DNA of 64,000 nucleotides from an uncultured beta proteobacterium (GTDB lineage: Bacteria > Pseudomonadota > Gammaproteobacteria > Burkholderiales > SG8-41), in NCBI GenBank assembly GCA_903889565.1, contig CAISYC010000068.1, forward strand, positions 1-64,000. Direction: 5' to 3'. Below, one piece after another: positions 33,824 through 46,563 of this stretch. Both the position numbers and the translations under genes were made by a program. Position 1 is the stretch's first letter, and every line of letters starts with the position of its first letter. Under the pieces are notes generated by a model, which made no database searches, had not been told where the DNA came from, and was given only the letters and a program-made list of their open reading frames with translations.

Positions 33824-35131
33824 ATGGCAGCAACTCTGGAACAAACCGGTCAACTCGAGCGGCGTCTCGATATCACGCTGGCCCCGGCCGAAATCGACGG
33901 TGAGGTCGAAACCCGTCTCAAGCAGCTCGCGCGCAACGTCAAGATGCACGGCTTCCGTCCCGGCAAGGTGCCGTTGAAGGTGGTCGCCCAGCAGTACGGA
34001 GAACAGGTGCGGCGCGAAGTGCTCGGCGACGTGCTGCAGAAAAATTTCGGCGAAGCGGTGCGCGCGCAGAATCTGAAAATCGCCGGCTATCCGCATTTCG
34101 AACCGAAGGGTGCCGCCGAAGGCGCGATGCCGGTCGAGTTCAGCGCGACCTTCGAAATTTATCCCGAGATCGCCGTCGGCGATATCGCCAAGGCGACGAT
34201 CGAGCGGCCGCAGGTCGACACCAGCGAGGCCGAGGTCGACAAGACCCTCGAGATCATGCGCAAGCAGCGCGCGACCTATGGGAATGTCAGCCGCGCCGCC
34301 GCCGCCGGCGACCGCGTGACCATCGATTTTGCCGGCACCATCGGCGGCACGCCTTTCGAGGGTGGCACCGGCAGCGATGTTTCCATCATTCTGGGCGAAG
34401 GCCGCCTGCTCAAGGATTTCGAGAGTGAGGTCGTAGGTATGTTGACGGGCGCGGCCAAGACCTTTGATTTGCGTTTCCCGGACGATTATCACGGCAAGGA
34501 AGTTGCTGGTAAATCAGCGACTTTCGAAGTCAAGCTGAAAAGCGTTGCGGAGCCCCGCTTGCCGCCGGTGGACGCCGATTTCGCCAAGGCGCTGGGCGTT
34601 GCCGACGGCAGTTTGGAAACGATGCGCAAGGAAGTACGCGAGAATCTGGAACGCGAGGTGAAACGCCGCGTTAATGGCAAGGTCAAGGACCAGATCATGC
34701 AGGCGCTGATCGACGGCACCGAGGTGGTGGTGCCTAAATCGCTGGTGGAAATGGAAATCGAAAGGATGTCCGCGTCGATGAAGCAGGAACTGGAGGCGCG
34801 CGGCGTCAAGGGCGGCAATCTGCCGATCGACGGCGCGATGTTTGAACCAGCGGCGCAGCGCCGCGTCAAACTGGGATTGATCCTCGCTGAAGTGGTGAAG
34901 GCGCACGGCCTGCAGGCCAAGCCCGAGCAGGTACGCGCGATGGTCGAGGAGCAGGCGCAGACCTACGAGGCGCCCGAGCAGGTGGTGAAGTGGTATTACC
35001 AGTCGCCCGAGCGGCTGCGCGAGATCGAGTCGATGGCGGTCGAGGAAAACGTGGTGGCCTGGGCACTGGCCAACGCCAAGGTGTCGGACAAGAAAACCGA
35101 TTTTGATGAATTGATGGGGAGCGGTAAATGA
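33824..35131 (+). CDS. tig: trigger factor
   Basis: Ribosome-associated chaperone and peptidyl-prolyl isomerase, 435 residues, normal length. The N-terminal ribosome-binding domain has the signature [12 protein letters not shown] near residue 44. The FKBP-type domain follows with [20 protein letters not shown], then the C-terminal helical chaperone arms. ATG 33824 is preceded by TAGGAAATCAC. It opens the conserved tig-clpP-clpX-lon block and its stop overlaps the clpP ATG. Confidence 0.97.
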   Translation: MAATLEQTGQLERRLDITLAPAEIDGEVETRLKQLARNVKMHGFRPGKVPLKVVAQQYGEQVRREVLGDVLQKNFGEAVRAQNLKIAGYPHFEPKGAAEGAMPVEFSATFEIYPEIAVGDIAKATIERPQVDTSEAEVDKTLEIMRKQRATYGNVSRAAAAGDRVTIDFAGTIGGTPFEGGTGSDVSIILGEGRLLKDFESEVVGMLTGAAKTFDLRFPDDYHGKEVAGKSATFEVKLKSVAEPRLPPVDADFAKALGVADGSLETMRKEVRENLEREVKRRVNGKVKDQIMQALIDGTEVVVPKSLVEMEIERMSASMKQELEARGVKGGNLPIDGAMFEPAAQRRVKLGLILAEVVKAHGLQAKPEQVRAMVEEQAQTYEAPEQVVKWYYQSPERLREIESMAVEENVVAWALANAKVSDKKTDFDELMGSGK

Positions 35132-35769
35132 TGCAGTCCGACTGGCAGCGCACGGGCATGGAACCGCAGGCGCTCGGCTTGATCCCGATGGTGATCGAGC
35201 AGAGCGGCCGCGGCGAACGCGCCTACGACATCTATTCGCGCCTGCTCAGGGAGCGCGTGGTGTTTCTGGTCGGGCCGGTGAACGAAATCACCGCCAACGT
35301 CATCGTCGCGCAGTTGCTGTTTCTCGAATCCGAAAACCCGGACAAGGATATTTCGCTCTATATCAACTCGCCCGGCGGCTCGGTGTCGGCGGGGCTGGCC
35401 ATTTACGATACGATGCAGTTCATCAAACCGGACGTGTCGACCCTGTGCATCGGTCAGGCCGCCAGCATGGGCGCGCTGCTGCTGACGGCGGGCGCCAAGA
35501 ACAAGCGTTTCTGCCTGCCCAATTCGCGGGTAATGATTCACCAGCCGATGGGCGGTTTTCAGGGGCAGGCGTCCGACATCGAGATTCACGCCAAAGAGAT
35601 ATTATTCCTCAAGGCGCGCCTCAACGAGATCATGGCGCACCATAGCGGCAAGCCGATCGACGATATCGAGAAAGACACCGACCGCGACAATTTCCTGTCG
35701 GCGGTGCAGGCGGTTGAGTACGGATTGGTGGATAAAGTCCTGTCCAACCGGGCCGAATCCGCGAAATAA
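35128..35769 (+). CDS. clpP: ATP-dependent Clp protease proteolytic subunit
   Basis: Serine peptidase of the ClpXP/ClpAP machine, 213 residues. Catalytic Ser in [14 protein letters not shown], His in [13 protein letters not shown], Asp in the [10 protein letters not shown] region. ATG 35128 overlaps the tig stop by 4 bases (ATGA); a second ATG follows immediately. Homologues are often processed before the [17 protein letters not shown] segment. clpX follows after 34 bases. Confidence 0.98.
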   Translation: MMQSDWQRTGMEPQALGLIPMVIEQSGRGERAYDIYSRLLRERVVFLVGPVNEITANVIVAQLLFLESENPDKDISLYINSPGGSVSAGLAIYDTMQFIKPDVSTLCIGQAASMGALLLTAGAKNKRFCLPNSRVMIHQPMGGFQGQASDIEIHAKEILFLKARLNEIMAHHSGKPIDDIEKDTDRDNFLSAVQAVEYGLVDKVLSNRAESAK

Positions 35770-35803
35770 TCTCTTTCAGTCAGGGCGCTAAGGAACACTA
35801 ACT

Positions 35804-37069
<1,266 letters not shown>

Positions 37070-37173
37070 TTCAAGTGTCGCCCCCCTGCGCAAGCGGCGG
37101 CGGGCGGTTCGGGTGCTTGAATTCGCGGGGTTCGCCCTCACAACCCATTTGTGTCTTTTAACCAGGAACCGTA

Positions 37174-39585
<2,412 letters not shown>

Positions 39586-39704
39586 TGCCTGCTTGTCAAT
39601 CCGCCGCCGCGTGAATTTTCGCGCTGCGGCGAATGGCGCGGAAGTTGCGTTGCGCAAATTGGCACAGGTTTATGCATAATCTGCGTCAACTGCGGCGCAG
39701 TTCC

Positions 39705-39734
39705 TTGACACCGCAAATTCGCGCTTGTTATAAA
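39705..39734 (+). promoter_or_regulatory. strong sigma-70-type promoter for hupB
   Basis: TTGACA (39705-39710), a perfect -35, is followed by TTATAA/TATAAA (39728-39734) at 17-18 bases. This is the best housekeeping promoter visible in the window. It gives a leader of about 130 bases before hupB; the leader is A+T-rich just ahead of the GTG start. The region 39586-39874 contains no gene. Confidence 0.75.
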
Positions 39735-39874
39735 CAGGCGCGGTCACAAGCATCGGCCGGTCCGGACGTTGCGGTAGCTGCCTCGTCACGGCGCAAAACA
39801 GATCGACGAAAAGAATACCGGTTGAATATCCAGATTTATTAAAAAATTGCTCGAATTGTAAAAAGGGGAGTTTC

Positions 39875-40147
39875 GTGAACAAAGCCGAGTTGGTTGAGGT
39901 GGTCGCCAAGACCGCCGATATTTCGAAGGCGTCCGCCGAGAAGGCGCTCGACGGAGCGCTCAACGGCATCAAGAATGCATTGAAAAAAGGCGGCAGCGTT
40001 ACGCTGGTCGGCTTCGGTACGTTTCGCGTTGCCAAGCGCGCGGCACGCACCGGCCGCAACCCGCGCACCGGCGAGGCGATCAAGATCAAGGCTGCTAAGG
40101 TGCCCAAGTTCACGGCTGGTAAGGCACTCAAAGATGCGGTAAACTAG
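39875..40147 (+). CDS. hupB: DNA-binding protein HU-beta
   Basis: 90-residue HU/IHF-fold nucleoid protein. It begins [20 protein letters not shown] from a GTG start preceded by AAAGGGGAG. The DNA-binding arm is [20 protein letters not shown]. Located between lon and tRNA-Val, as in many betaproteobacteria. It has its own strong promoter, consistent with high expression independent of lon. Confidence 0.97.
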   Translation: MNKAELVEVVAKTADISKASAEKALDGALNGIKNALKKGGSVTLVGFGTFRVAKRAARTGRNPRTGEAIKIKAAKVPKFTAGKALKDAVN

Positions 40148-40173
40148 CGCGATCCGACCGGTTCTGCAGGTTC

Positions 40174-40209
40174 GTTTGGGGTAGATGTGCAAGCCACATC
40201 TACCCCAAA
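40174..40209 (+). terminator. long hairpin after hupB
   Basis: TTTGGGGTAGATGTG (40174-40188) is matched downstream by its complement ending ACCCCAAA, giving a near-perfect stem of about 15 bp around a short loop. The downstream side continues TTCATCAT instead of a uniform T-run. Placement 26 bases past the hupB stop and before tRNA-Val suits termination or 3'-end protection. Confidence 0.65.
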
Positions 40210-40240
40210 TTCATCATAGGCCGCGAATGCAATTGGCGGC

Positions 40241-40316
40241 GGGTGCTTAGCTCAGTTGGTAGAGCGTCGCCCTTACAAGGCGAATGTCGGCGGTTCGAGC
40301 CCGTCAGCACCCACCA
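40241..40316 (+). tRNA. tRNA-Val (anticodon UAC)
   Basis: 76 bases. Acceptor GGGTGCT pairs with AGCACCC, followed by ACCA. D-arm TAGCTCAGTTGGTAGAGC, anticodon stem TCGCC/GGCGA with loop CTTACAA (anticodon TAC at 40274-40276), and T-arm GGCGGTTCGAGCCCGTC. It reads GUA and other GUN codons. Confidence 0.97.
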
Positions 40317-40358
40317 GTTGGCGAGGCTCGGCAGTGTTTCATGTTGTGCTGCAGGAAT

Positions 40359-40435
40359 GGAGTGGTAGTTCAGTTGGTTAGAATACCGGCCTGTCACGCC
40401 GGGGGTCGCGGGTTCGAGTCCCGTCCACTCCGCCA
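40359..40435 (+). tRNA. tRNA-Asp (anticodon GUC)
   Basis: 77 bases. Acceptor GGAGTGG pairs with CCACTCC, followed by GCCA. D-arm TAGTTCAGTTGGTTAGAATA, anticodon stem CCGGC/GCCGG with loop CTGTCAC (anticodon GTC at 40393-40395), T-arm GCGGGTTCGAGTCCCGT. It is 42 bases after tRNA-Val and probably shares its transcript. Confidence 0.97.
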
Positions 40436-40444
40436 GCTTAACCG

Positions 40445-40471
40445 AGGCGAACGCATGTTCGCCTTTTTTTT
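40445..40471 (+). terminator. rho-independent terminator after the tRNA pair
   Basis: Stem AGGCGAAC/GTTCGCCT with loop GCAT (40445-40464), followed directly by an uninterrupted T-run to 40471. It is a textbook intrinsic terminator ending the tRNA-Val/tRNA-Asp transcript 38 bases before ppiD. Confidence 0.92.
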
Positions 40472-40508
40472 GGCGCGCTCAATGCAGCTTGCACATCGGT
40501 GACCCGAC

Positions 40509-42401
40509 ATGTTTGATTTTGTCCATAAGCATAAAATGCTGATCCAGATCGTTCTGGCCATCATTTTCCTGCCGTTCGCGTTTTTCGGCGTCGATTCGTA
40601 TTTCCGCGGCACCGACCGCAGCGGTGAAGTCGGCGAGGTCAACGGCCGGCCGATTACCCAGCAGGAATACGCCCAGGCGCTGCAGGACCGCCAGGCTGCG
40701 CTGCAGCGCATGATCGGCGGCAGTGTGCCGCCCGGATTGCTCGACAGCCCCGAAGTGCGCTCTGCGGTGGTCGATGGCATCGTGCGCCAGCGCCTGTTGA
40801 TCGATCGAGCGGTTTCAGGCGGCGTGCTGATCGGCGATTCGCAATTGCAGCAGCTGATCGCCGAACAGCCGGCATTTCTCGACGGCGGAAAATTTTCGAA
40901 CGAGCGTTATACCGAACTCCTCAAGCGCCAGAACATGACGCCGGTCAGCTTCGAGACCGGCCTGCGGCGCGATCTCATGGTCGAGCGCACCACCGACGCC
41001 TACCGCAGCAGTTCAATCGTCGCCGGCGCAGTCGCCGAGCGCCTGCTGAGGCTCAATGCGCAGCAGCGCGAGGTCAGCCAGAAGGCGATCGAGCCGCAGC
41101 AGTTTCTGGCCGAGGTCAAGCTCGCCGACGATGCGGTCAGGCAGTATTACGACAGCCATCAGGACGAATTCAAGGCGGCCGAGCGCGCGCGCGTCGATTA
41201 TCTGACGCTGTCGCTCGACGCCGTGGCAGCCCAGATCGAGGTGTCGGCAGACGACGTCAAACAATATTACGAGCAGAACACCAAGCAGTACGCGCGCGGC
41301 GAAGAGCGACAGGCCAGCCACATCCTGATCACCGCGGATGCCAGCGCTTCCGCTGAGCAGAAGAAACTGGCGCGCGGGCAGGCCGAGAAGCTGCTTGCCC
41401 AGGTGAAAAAAAATCCGGCGCAGTTTGCCGAACTGGCGAAAAAGAATTCCCAGGATCCCGGTTCCGCGGCCAAGGGCGGCGACCTCGGCTTTTTCCCGCG
41501 CGGCGCGATGACCGGCCCGTTCGAGGAAGCCGTCTTCGCAATGAAGCCCGGCGAGATTTCCGATATTGTCGAAAGCCAGTTCGGTTATCACATCATCCGT
41601 CTCACCGGCGTCAAGGGGCATGGCTTCGAGGATGTGCGCAAGTCCGTCGAGCTCGATCTCAAGCGCCAGCGCGCAAGCAAACGCTTCTCGGAGCTGGCCG
41701 AGCAATTCAGCAATCTTGCCTTCGAGCAGGGTGACAGTCTGAAACCGGCGGCCGATGCGCTGAAGCTTGCCGTGCAAAGCGGCGGCTGGGTCAGCCGCGG
41801 CGGCGCCGAGAACAAGCTGCTGAACAATCCGAAATTGCTGCAGGCGATATTTTCCGACGATGTCGTCAAGAACAAACGCAACAGCGAAGTAGTGGACATC
41901 GGCAATAACACGCTGGTGGCGGCGCGTGTGACGGAGTATTCGCCGGCGAGCGTTTATCCGCTGGCCGACGTCAGCGCGGCGATCGCCAAGCAGCTGACGA
42001 TCAAGCAGGCTGCGCAACTGGCGGCGAAATACGGCCGCGATCTGCTGGCAAAGCTGAAGGCCGGCACCGACAGCGTTTCAGACTGGGGCCCCGCCAAACT
42101 GGTCAGTCGCAAGGAAATGCAAGGGCTCGCCCCCGCGGAAGTTGTCGAAGTATTCAAGGCCGACGCCGGCAAGCTGCCCGCCTACGCCGGTGTCGAGAGC
42201 AGTCGCGGCGCCTTTATGCTGCTCAAGGTGTCGAAGGTCGTCGATGCTGAAGACATCGATGCGGCGAAACGCAAAGCCACCGCCGACGAACTGCGTCAGT
42301 TGATGGGACAGGAAGAGTTCAATGCCTACGTCGCCTATCTCAGGTCCAGGGCCGACGTGAAACTGCGTCTGGACAATCTGGAAAAAACGCAGCAGCAGTA
42401 G
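40509..42401 (+). CDS. ppiD: membrane-anchored periplasmic folding factor PpiD
   Basis: 630-residue SurA-like chaperone. One N-terminal membrane helix (MLIQIVLAIIFLPFAFFGV) leaves the rest in the periplasm. A SurA-N-like region follows, with a parvulin domain at about 255-365 (ASHILITADAS, GGDLGFFPRGAMTGPFEEAV, SQFGYHIIRLTG). PpiD assists folding of outer-membrane proteins near the Sec translocon. Location after hupB and the tRNAs and before fabI is the usual betaproteobacterial order. Confidence 0.95.
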   Translation: MFDFVHKHKMLIQIVLAIIFLPFAFFGVDSYFRGTDRSGEVGEVNGRPITQQEYAQALQDRQAALQRMIGGSVPPGLLDSPEVRSAVVDGIVRQRLLIDRAVSGGVLIGDSQLQQLIAEQPAFLDGGKFSNERYTELLKRQNMTPVSFETGLRRDLMVERTTDAYRSSSIVAGAVAERLLRLNAQQREVSQKAIEPQQFLAEVKLADDAVRQYYDSHQDEFKAAERARVDYLTLSLDAVAAQIEVSADDVKQYYEQNTKQYARGEERQASHILITADASASAEQKKLARGQAEKLLAQVKKNPAQFAELAKKNSQDPGSAAKGGDLGFFPRGAMTGPFEEAVFAMKPGEISDIVESQFGYHIIRLTGVKGHGFEDVRKSVELDLKRQRASKRFSELAEQFSNLAFEQGDSLKPAADALKLAVQSGGWVSRGGAENKLLNNPKLLQAIFSDDVVKNKRNSEVVDIGNNTLVAARVTEYSPASVYPLADVSAAIAKQLTIKQAAQLAAKYGRDLLAKLKAGTDSVSDWGPAKLVSRKEMQGLAPAEVVEVFKADAGKLPAYAGVESSRGAFMLLKVSKVVDAEDIDAAKRKATADELRQLMGQEEFNAYVAYLRSRADVKLRLDNLEKTQQQ

Positions 42402-42493
42402 CAGGCGGGAGTGCGGCTAGCCGATCGACGATCGAGTCGAGGCGAATCCCGGCCGCCGGATTTTCTCTATCCCCGACCGGCAATTCCAAGCCT

Positions 42494-43282
42494 CTAGTCG
42501 GGCACGCCCAGCGCGGTGGTGTTGAAGCCGCCGTCCACATACATGATCTCGCCGGTGATGCCGGCGGCCAGATCGGACAGCAGGAATGCCGCGGCGTTGC
42601 CGACATCCTCGATGGTGGTATTGCGCCGCAACGGCGCGTGTTTGGCGTGGTAGCCGAGCAGCTTCGAGAAGTCGGCGATGCCGGCGGCGGCCAGCGTCTT
42701 GATCGGGCCGGCGGAAATGCCGTTGACGCGGATGCCGGCCGGTCCCAGGCTTTGCGCCATGTAGCGTACGTTGGCCTCAAGGCTGGCCTTGGCCAAACCC
42801 ATGACGTTGTAATGCGGCACCGAGCGCACCGCGCCGAGGTAGCTCAGCGTCAGCAGCGAGGCGTTGCTGCGGCCCTGCATCAGCGGCTGCGCGGCTTTGG
42901 CCAGCGCAGCCAGGCTGTAGGAACTGATTTCGTGCGCAATCCGGAAGCCCTCGCGCGTGACCGAACTCAGATAGTCGTTATCGAGCTGCTCGCGCGGCGC
43001 AAAGGCGATCGCATGCACGACGCCGTCTAGTCCGTCCCAGTGATTGCCGAGGCCGGCAAACAGCGCATCAATCTCTGCGTCCGAGGCGACGTCGCAGGGG
43101 AACAGCAGGTCGGTCTTGAAATCCTGCGAGAGTGTGATTACGCGATCCTTGATCGCCTCGTTCTGGTAGGTGAAGGCGAGCGTGGCGCCTTCACGCTGCG
43201 CCACGGCAGCGATGCCGTAGGCGATCGAGCGTGTGCTCAGAAGTCCGGTAATCAGGATTTTTTTGCCTTGCAGAAAACCCAT
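42494..43282 (-). CDS. fabI: enoyl-[acyl-carrier-protein] reductase (NADH), FabI
   Basis: 262-residue SDR-type reductase that completes each cycle of fatty-acid synthesis. FabI-type N-terminus [20 protein letters not shown] with the interrupted nucleotide motif, [20 protein letters not shown] containing the catalytic Tyr, and the following [13 protein letters not shown] with the Lys. C-terminal [18 protein letters not shown]. It converges on ppiD and is divergent from the ABC operon. This is the target class of triclosan-type inhibitors. Confidence 0.97.
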   Translation of the reverse strand: MGFLQGKKILITGLLSTRSIAYGIAAVAQREGATLAFTYQNEAIKDRVITLSQDFKTDLLFPCDVASDAEIDALFAGLGNHWDGLDGVVHAIAFAPREQLDNDYLSSVTREGFRIAHEISSYSLAALAKAAQPLMQGRSNASLLTLSYLGAVRSVPHYNVMGLAKASLEANVRYMAQSLGPAGIRVNGISAGPIKTLAAAGIADFSKLLGYHAKHAPLRRNTTIEDVGNAAAFLLSDLAAGITGEIMYVDGGFNTTALGVPD

Positions 43283-43317
43283 TTTTATTCCTCAACGCGG
43301 ATGGCGGCGCAGGAGCG

Positions 43318-43323
43318 ATTATA
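43318..43323 (-). promoter_or_regulatory. -10 box of fabI
   Basis: Perfect TATAAT on the minus strand, 35 bases before the fabI ATG, in the same CGCTATAATCG context as the candidate at 31021. The expected -35 position is G+C-rich and does not match. No FabR-type operator is obvious. Confidence 0.5.
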
Positions 43324-43349
43324 GCGTATCGTCAGCGGCCGCCGCGGCA

Positions 43350-43379
43350 CTGACGGCAGCAATGCGATTACGCTACACT
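43350..43379 (+). promoter_or_regulatory. promoter of the ABC operon, close to the start codon
   Basis: CTGACG (43350-43355) and TACACT (43374-43379) at 18-base spacing resemble a sigma-70 promoter. The -10 ends only 8 bases before the ATG at 43388, so transcripts would have almost no leader, and no ribosome-binding sequence is visible. Either the mRNA is nearly leaderless or the real promoter lies further upstream. Confidence 0.4.
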
Positions 43380-43387
43380 GGCTGCCG

Positions 43388-45589
43388 ATGAATCCGCATG
43401 TGACGCCTCGACTGTTCGCGCCGGGCCTGGCTGTGGCGCTGCTGGTGCTGGCCGGCTGCGGCGTCGCCAACTGGAACGACCCTTATCCGGCGTCGCAGTC
43501 CGGGCAGAATATTCTCTACTCGTCGTTCTCCGAGCGGCCCAAGCACCTTGATCCGGTGCAGTCGTACAGCTCGAATGAAATCGTTTTTACCGCGCAGATT
43601 TACGAGCCGCCGCTGCAATATCACTACCTCAAGCGTCCCTATACGCTGATTCCGGGCGTCGCCGCAGCCGTGCCGGAGCCGTATTTCCTCGACGCGAACG
43701 GGTACCGCCTGCCCGCTTCCGCGCCGGCGCGCGCGGTGGCTTACACCGTCTACGAAATCCGCATCAAACACGGCGTCATGTATCAACCGCACCCCGCGTT
43801 CGCGCGCGATGCCGCCGGCGCCTACCGCTATCACGCGCTGACCGAATCCGAAATCGCCTCGCGCAATGTGCTCGCCGACTTCAGCGAAACCGGCACGCGC
43901 GAGCTCAAAGCGCAGGATTTCGAATACGAGATCAAACGGCTCGCGCATCCGCGTTTGCATTCGCCGATCTTCGGCCTGATGGCCGATTACATCGTCGGGC
44001 TCAAGGAATATGCGGATACCCTGAAACAGGCCAACGAGGCCTTGATCAAACGCGGCGAACGCGACGCCTGGCTCGATCTCAGGAAGTATCCACTGTCCGG
44101 CGTCGAGGTCGTCGATGACTACACTTATCGGATCAGGCTGAAGGGCAGCTATCCGCAGTTTCAATACTGGCTGGCGATGCCTTTTTTCGCGCCGGTGCCG
44201 GTGGAGGTCGATCGTTTTTATGGTCAACCCGGCATGGCGAAGAAAAACCTGACGCTCGACTGGTACCCGGTCGGCACCGGTGCCTATATGCTGACCGAGA
44301 ACGATCCGAACCGGCAGATGGTGCTTGAGCGCAATCCGAATTTTCACGGCGAGACCTATCCGACCGAGGGCGAGGCCGGCGACGCCGAGCGCGGCCTGCT
44401 TGCCGACGCCGGCAAAGCGCTGCCCTTCATCGACAAACTGGTGTTTACGCTTGAAAAGGAGGGCATCCCGCGCTGGAACAAGTTTCTGCAGGGCTATTAC
44501 GACAATTCCGGCATCAGTTCCGACACCTTCGACCAGGCGGTGCGTTTCGGCATCGAGGGCGAGGCCGGCGTCAGCGATTCGATGCGCGAGAAAAACATCC
44601 AGCTTTCGACTTCGGTGGCGGTGGCGACCTACTACATGGGGTTCAATATGCTCGACCCGGTGGTCGGTGGCGGCGCCGACCCTGCGAGCCGGGAGCGCGC
44701 GCGCAAATTGCGGCAGGCGATTTCCATCGCAATTGATTATGAGGAATTCATTTCGATCTTCCAGAACGGTCGCGGCATTCCCGCGCAGAGCCCGATCCCG
44801 CCCGGCATATTCGGCTTCCGCGACGGCGCCGCCGGCATCAATCCGGTCGTTTACGACTGGGTCAACGGAGTGCCGCGCCGCAAGCCGATCGAAGCGGCGA
44901 AAAAACTGCTCGCCGAAGCCGGCTATCCCAACGGCCTCGACGCGAAATCCGGCGCACCGCTGGTGCTCTACTACGACGTCACCGCGCGCGGCGCCGAAGC
45001 GAAGTCCATCCTCGAGTGGTATCAGAAACAGTTCGAAAAAATCAACATCCAGTTGCAGGTGCGGCCGACCGACTACAACCGTTTTCAGGACAAGATCCGC
45101 AAGGGCAATGCGCAGATTTTCGACTGGGGCTGGCATGCCGATTATCCCGATCCCGAAAACTTTCTTTTTCTGCTGCATGGCGCGCAGGGCAAGGTCAAAA
45201 GCGCCGGCGAAAATGCCGCCAACTACGCCAATCCCGAGTTCGACCGACTGTTCGAGGAAATGAAGAACATGCCGAATTCCGCGGCGCGCCAGCAACTGAT
45301 CGACCGCGCCATTGCAATTCTGCGCGAGGATGCGCCGTGGCTGTGGGGCTATCATCCGAAGGATTATGTGCTCTACCACGCTTGGTACCGCAATCTGAAG
45401 CCGAACAAGATCGCCTACAACACGGTCAAGTACCAGCGCATCGACGCTGCATTGCGCGCCGAGCGCCGCCAGGCATGGAACACGCCGCAGTGGTGGCCGC
45501 TGCTGCTGATGCTCACCCTGTTGGCGGCGTTTGCCGCGCCCGCGGTGCTGACGTGGCGGCGCCATGAACGCGCAACGGCTGCCGCATGA
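43388..45589 (+). CDS. oligopeptide-type ABC transporter binding lipoprotein with C-terminal membrane helix
   Basis: 733-residue extracytoplasmic binding protein of the SBP_bac_5 family (peptides, nickel, or other large solutes). The N-terminal lipobox LAGC (Cys24) indicates a lipoprotein. The core has SSFSERPKHLDPVQSY, EYEIKRLAHPRL and GWHADYPDPENFLFLLHG, typical of the family. Unusually, the protein ends with a hydrophobic helix, WWPLLLMLTLLAAFAAP to about residue 723, followed by RRHER. It is thus probably anchored in the inner membrane at both ends, and it is longer than the usual 500-600 residues. The stop overlaps the next gene's ATG. Confidence 0.9.
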   Translation: MNPHVTPRLFAPGLAVALLVLAGCGVANWNDPYPASQSGQNILYSSFSERPKHLDPVQSYSSNEIVFTAQIYEPPLQYHYLKRPYTLIPGVAAAVPEPYFLDANGYRLPASAPARAVAYTVYEIRIKHGVMYQPHPAFARDAAGAYRYHALTESEIASRNVLADFSETGTRELKAQDFEYEIKRLAHPRLHSPIFGLMADYIVGLKEYADTLKQANEALIKRGERDAWLDLRKYPLSGVEVVDDYTYRIRLKGSYPQFQYWLAMPFFAPVPVEVDRFYGQPGMAKKNLTLDWYPVGTGAYMLTENDPNRQMVLERNPNFHGETYPTEGEAGDAERGLLADAGKALPFIDKLVFTLEKEGIPRWNKFLQGYYDNSGISSDTFDQAVRFGIEGEAGVSDSMREKNIQLSTSVAVATYYMGFNMLDPVVGGGADPASRERARKLRQAISIAIDYEEFISIFQNGRGIPAQSPIPPGIFGFRDGAAGINPVVYDWVNGVPRRKPIEAAKKLLAEAGYPNGLDAKSGAPLVLYYDVTARGAEAKSILEWYQKQFEKINIQLQVRPTDYNRFQDKIRKGNAQIFDWGWHADYPDPENFLFLLHGAQGKVKSAGENAANYANPEFDRLFEEMKNMPNSAARQQLIDRAIAILREDAPWLWGYHPKDYVLYHAWYRNLKPNKIAYNTVKYQRIDAALRAERRQAWNTPQWWPLLLMLTLLAAFAAPAVLTWRRHERATAAA

Positions 45590-46563
45590 TTGCCTACATC
45601 CTGCGCCGGCTGCTCTATGCGATTCCGATCCTGATCGGTGTCAACGTCGTCACCTTCGGCCTGTTTTTTCTGGTCAATACGCCGGACGACATGGCGCGCA
45701 TGCAGCTCGGCGTCAAACGCGTTACGCCCGAGGCGATCGCCGGCTGGAAGCAGGAACGCGGCTACGACAAGCCGCTTCTTTACAACGACAAGGCCGCCGG
45801 CAGTGCACGCTTGACGGACACCATCTTTTTCGAGAAATCGCTGCGCATGTTCGTGTTCGATTTCGGCCGCGCCGACGACGGACGCGACATCGCGCGCGAA
45901 ATCCGCCTGCGCATGGGCCCAAGTCTGGCGGTGGCGCTGCCGTCATTCATCGTCGGTCTGCTGATTTACATCACCTGTGCGCTGGCGTTTGCGTTTTTCC
46001 GCGCGAGTTACGTCGATTTCTGGGGTGTTGTCGCCTGCGTGATCGCGATGTCGGTGTCGAGCATGTTCTACATCATCGGTGGCCAGTATCTGATCGGCAA
46101 ACTGTGGCATCTGGTGCCGATCTCCGGCTACACCGGCGGGCCCGACGCCTGGCGCTTCATCGTGCTGCCGGCGGCGGTCGGCGTCATTTCCAGCTTTGGC
46201 GCCAGCACGCGCATGTACCGCACCTTCTTTCTTGAGGAAATCAGCAAGGACTACGTGCGCACCGCGCGCGCCAAGGGACTCGCCGAAAGCGCGGTGCTGT
46301 TCCGGCACGTGCTGAAGAACGCGATGATTCCGATACTCACTGGCGTGGTGGTGGCGATCCCCTTTCTGTTCATCGGCGGCCTTATCACGGAGTCCTTCTT
46401 CGGCATTCCCGGGCTCGGCAGCTACACCATCGACGCCATCAATTCGCAGGATTTCGTGGTGGTCCGCTCAATGGTCTTCATTGGCTCTTTGCTGTATATC
46501 GCCGGCCTGCTGCTGACCGACATCTCGTATACCCTCGTTGATCCGCGCGTGAGGTTGTCCTGA
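45586..46563 (+). CDS. oligopeptide-type ABC transporter permease (DppB/YejB family)
   Basis: 325-residue inner-membrane permease with six predicted helices. The N-terminal MIAYILRRLLYAIPILIGVNVVTFG is standard for DppB/OppB/YejB. The EAA-like loop is YVRTARAKGLAESAVLFRHVLKNAMIPI. The C-terminus ends DISYTLVDPRVRLS, also standard. Its ATG overlaps the upstream stop (ATGA) and its own stop overlaps the next ATG by one base, so the four genes form a tightly coupled operon. Confidence 0.93.
   Translation: MIAYILRRLLYAIPILIGVNVVTFGLFFLVNTPDDMARMQLGVKRVTPEAIAGWKQERGYDKPLLYNDKAAGSARLTDTIFFEKSLRMFVFDFGRADDGRDIAREIRLRMGPSLAVALPSFIVGLLIYITCALAFAFFRASYVDFWGVVACVIAMSVSSMFYIIGGQYLIGKLWHLVPISGYTGGPDAWRFIVLPAAVGVISSFGASTRMYRTFFLEEISKDYVRTARAKGLAESAVLFRHVLKNAMIPILTGVVVAIPFLFIGGLITESFFGIPGLGSYTIDAINSQDFVVVRSMVFIGSLLYIAGLLLTDISYTLVDPRVRLS

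Noticed and set aside
37116-37150. Sigma-32-like promoter (CTTGAA and CCCATTT) upstream of lon
   Set aside because: The two elements are 21 bases apart, beyond the usual heat-shock spacing, so it is suggestive only.
39658-39680. Sigma-54-like site (TTGGCAC with downstream TATGCAT) upstream of hupB
   Set aside because: The GG-to-GC distance is 11 rather than the required 10, and a near-consensus sigma-70 promoter lies just downstream.
39633-39842. 69-codon plus-strand ORF between lon and hupB
   Set aside because: It spans the strong hupB promoter, has no ribosome site and has unusual composition; more likely leader DNA.
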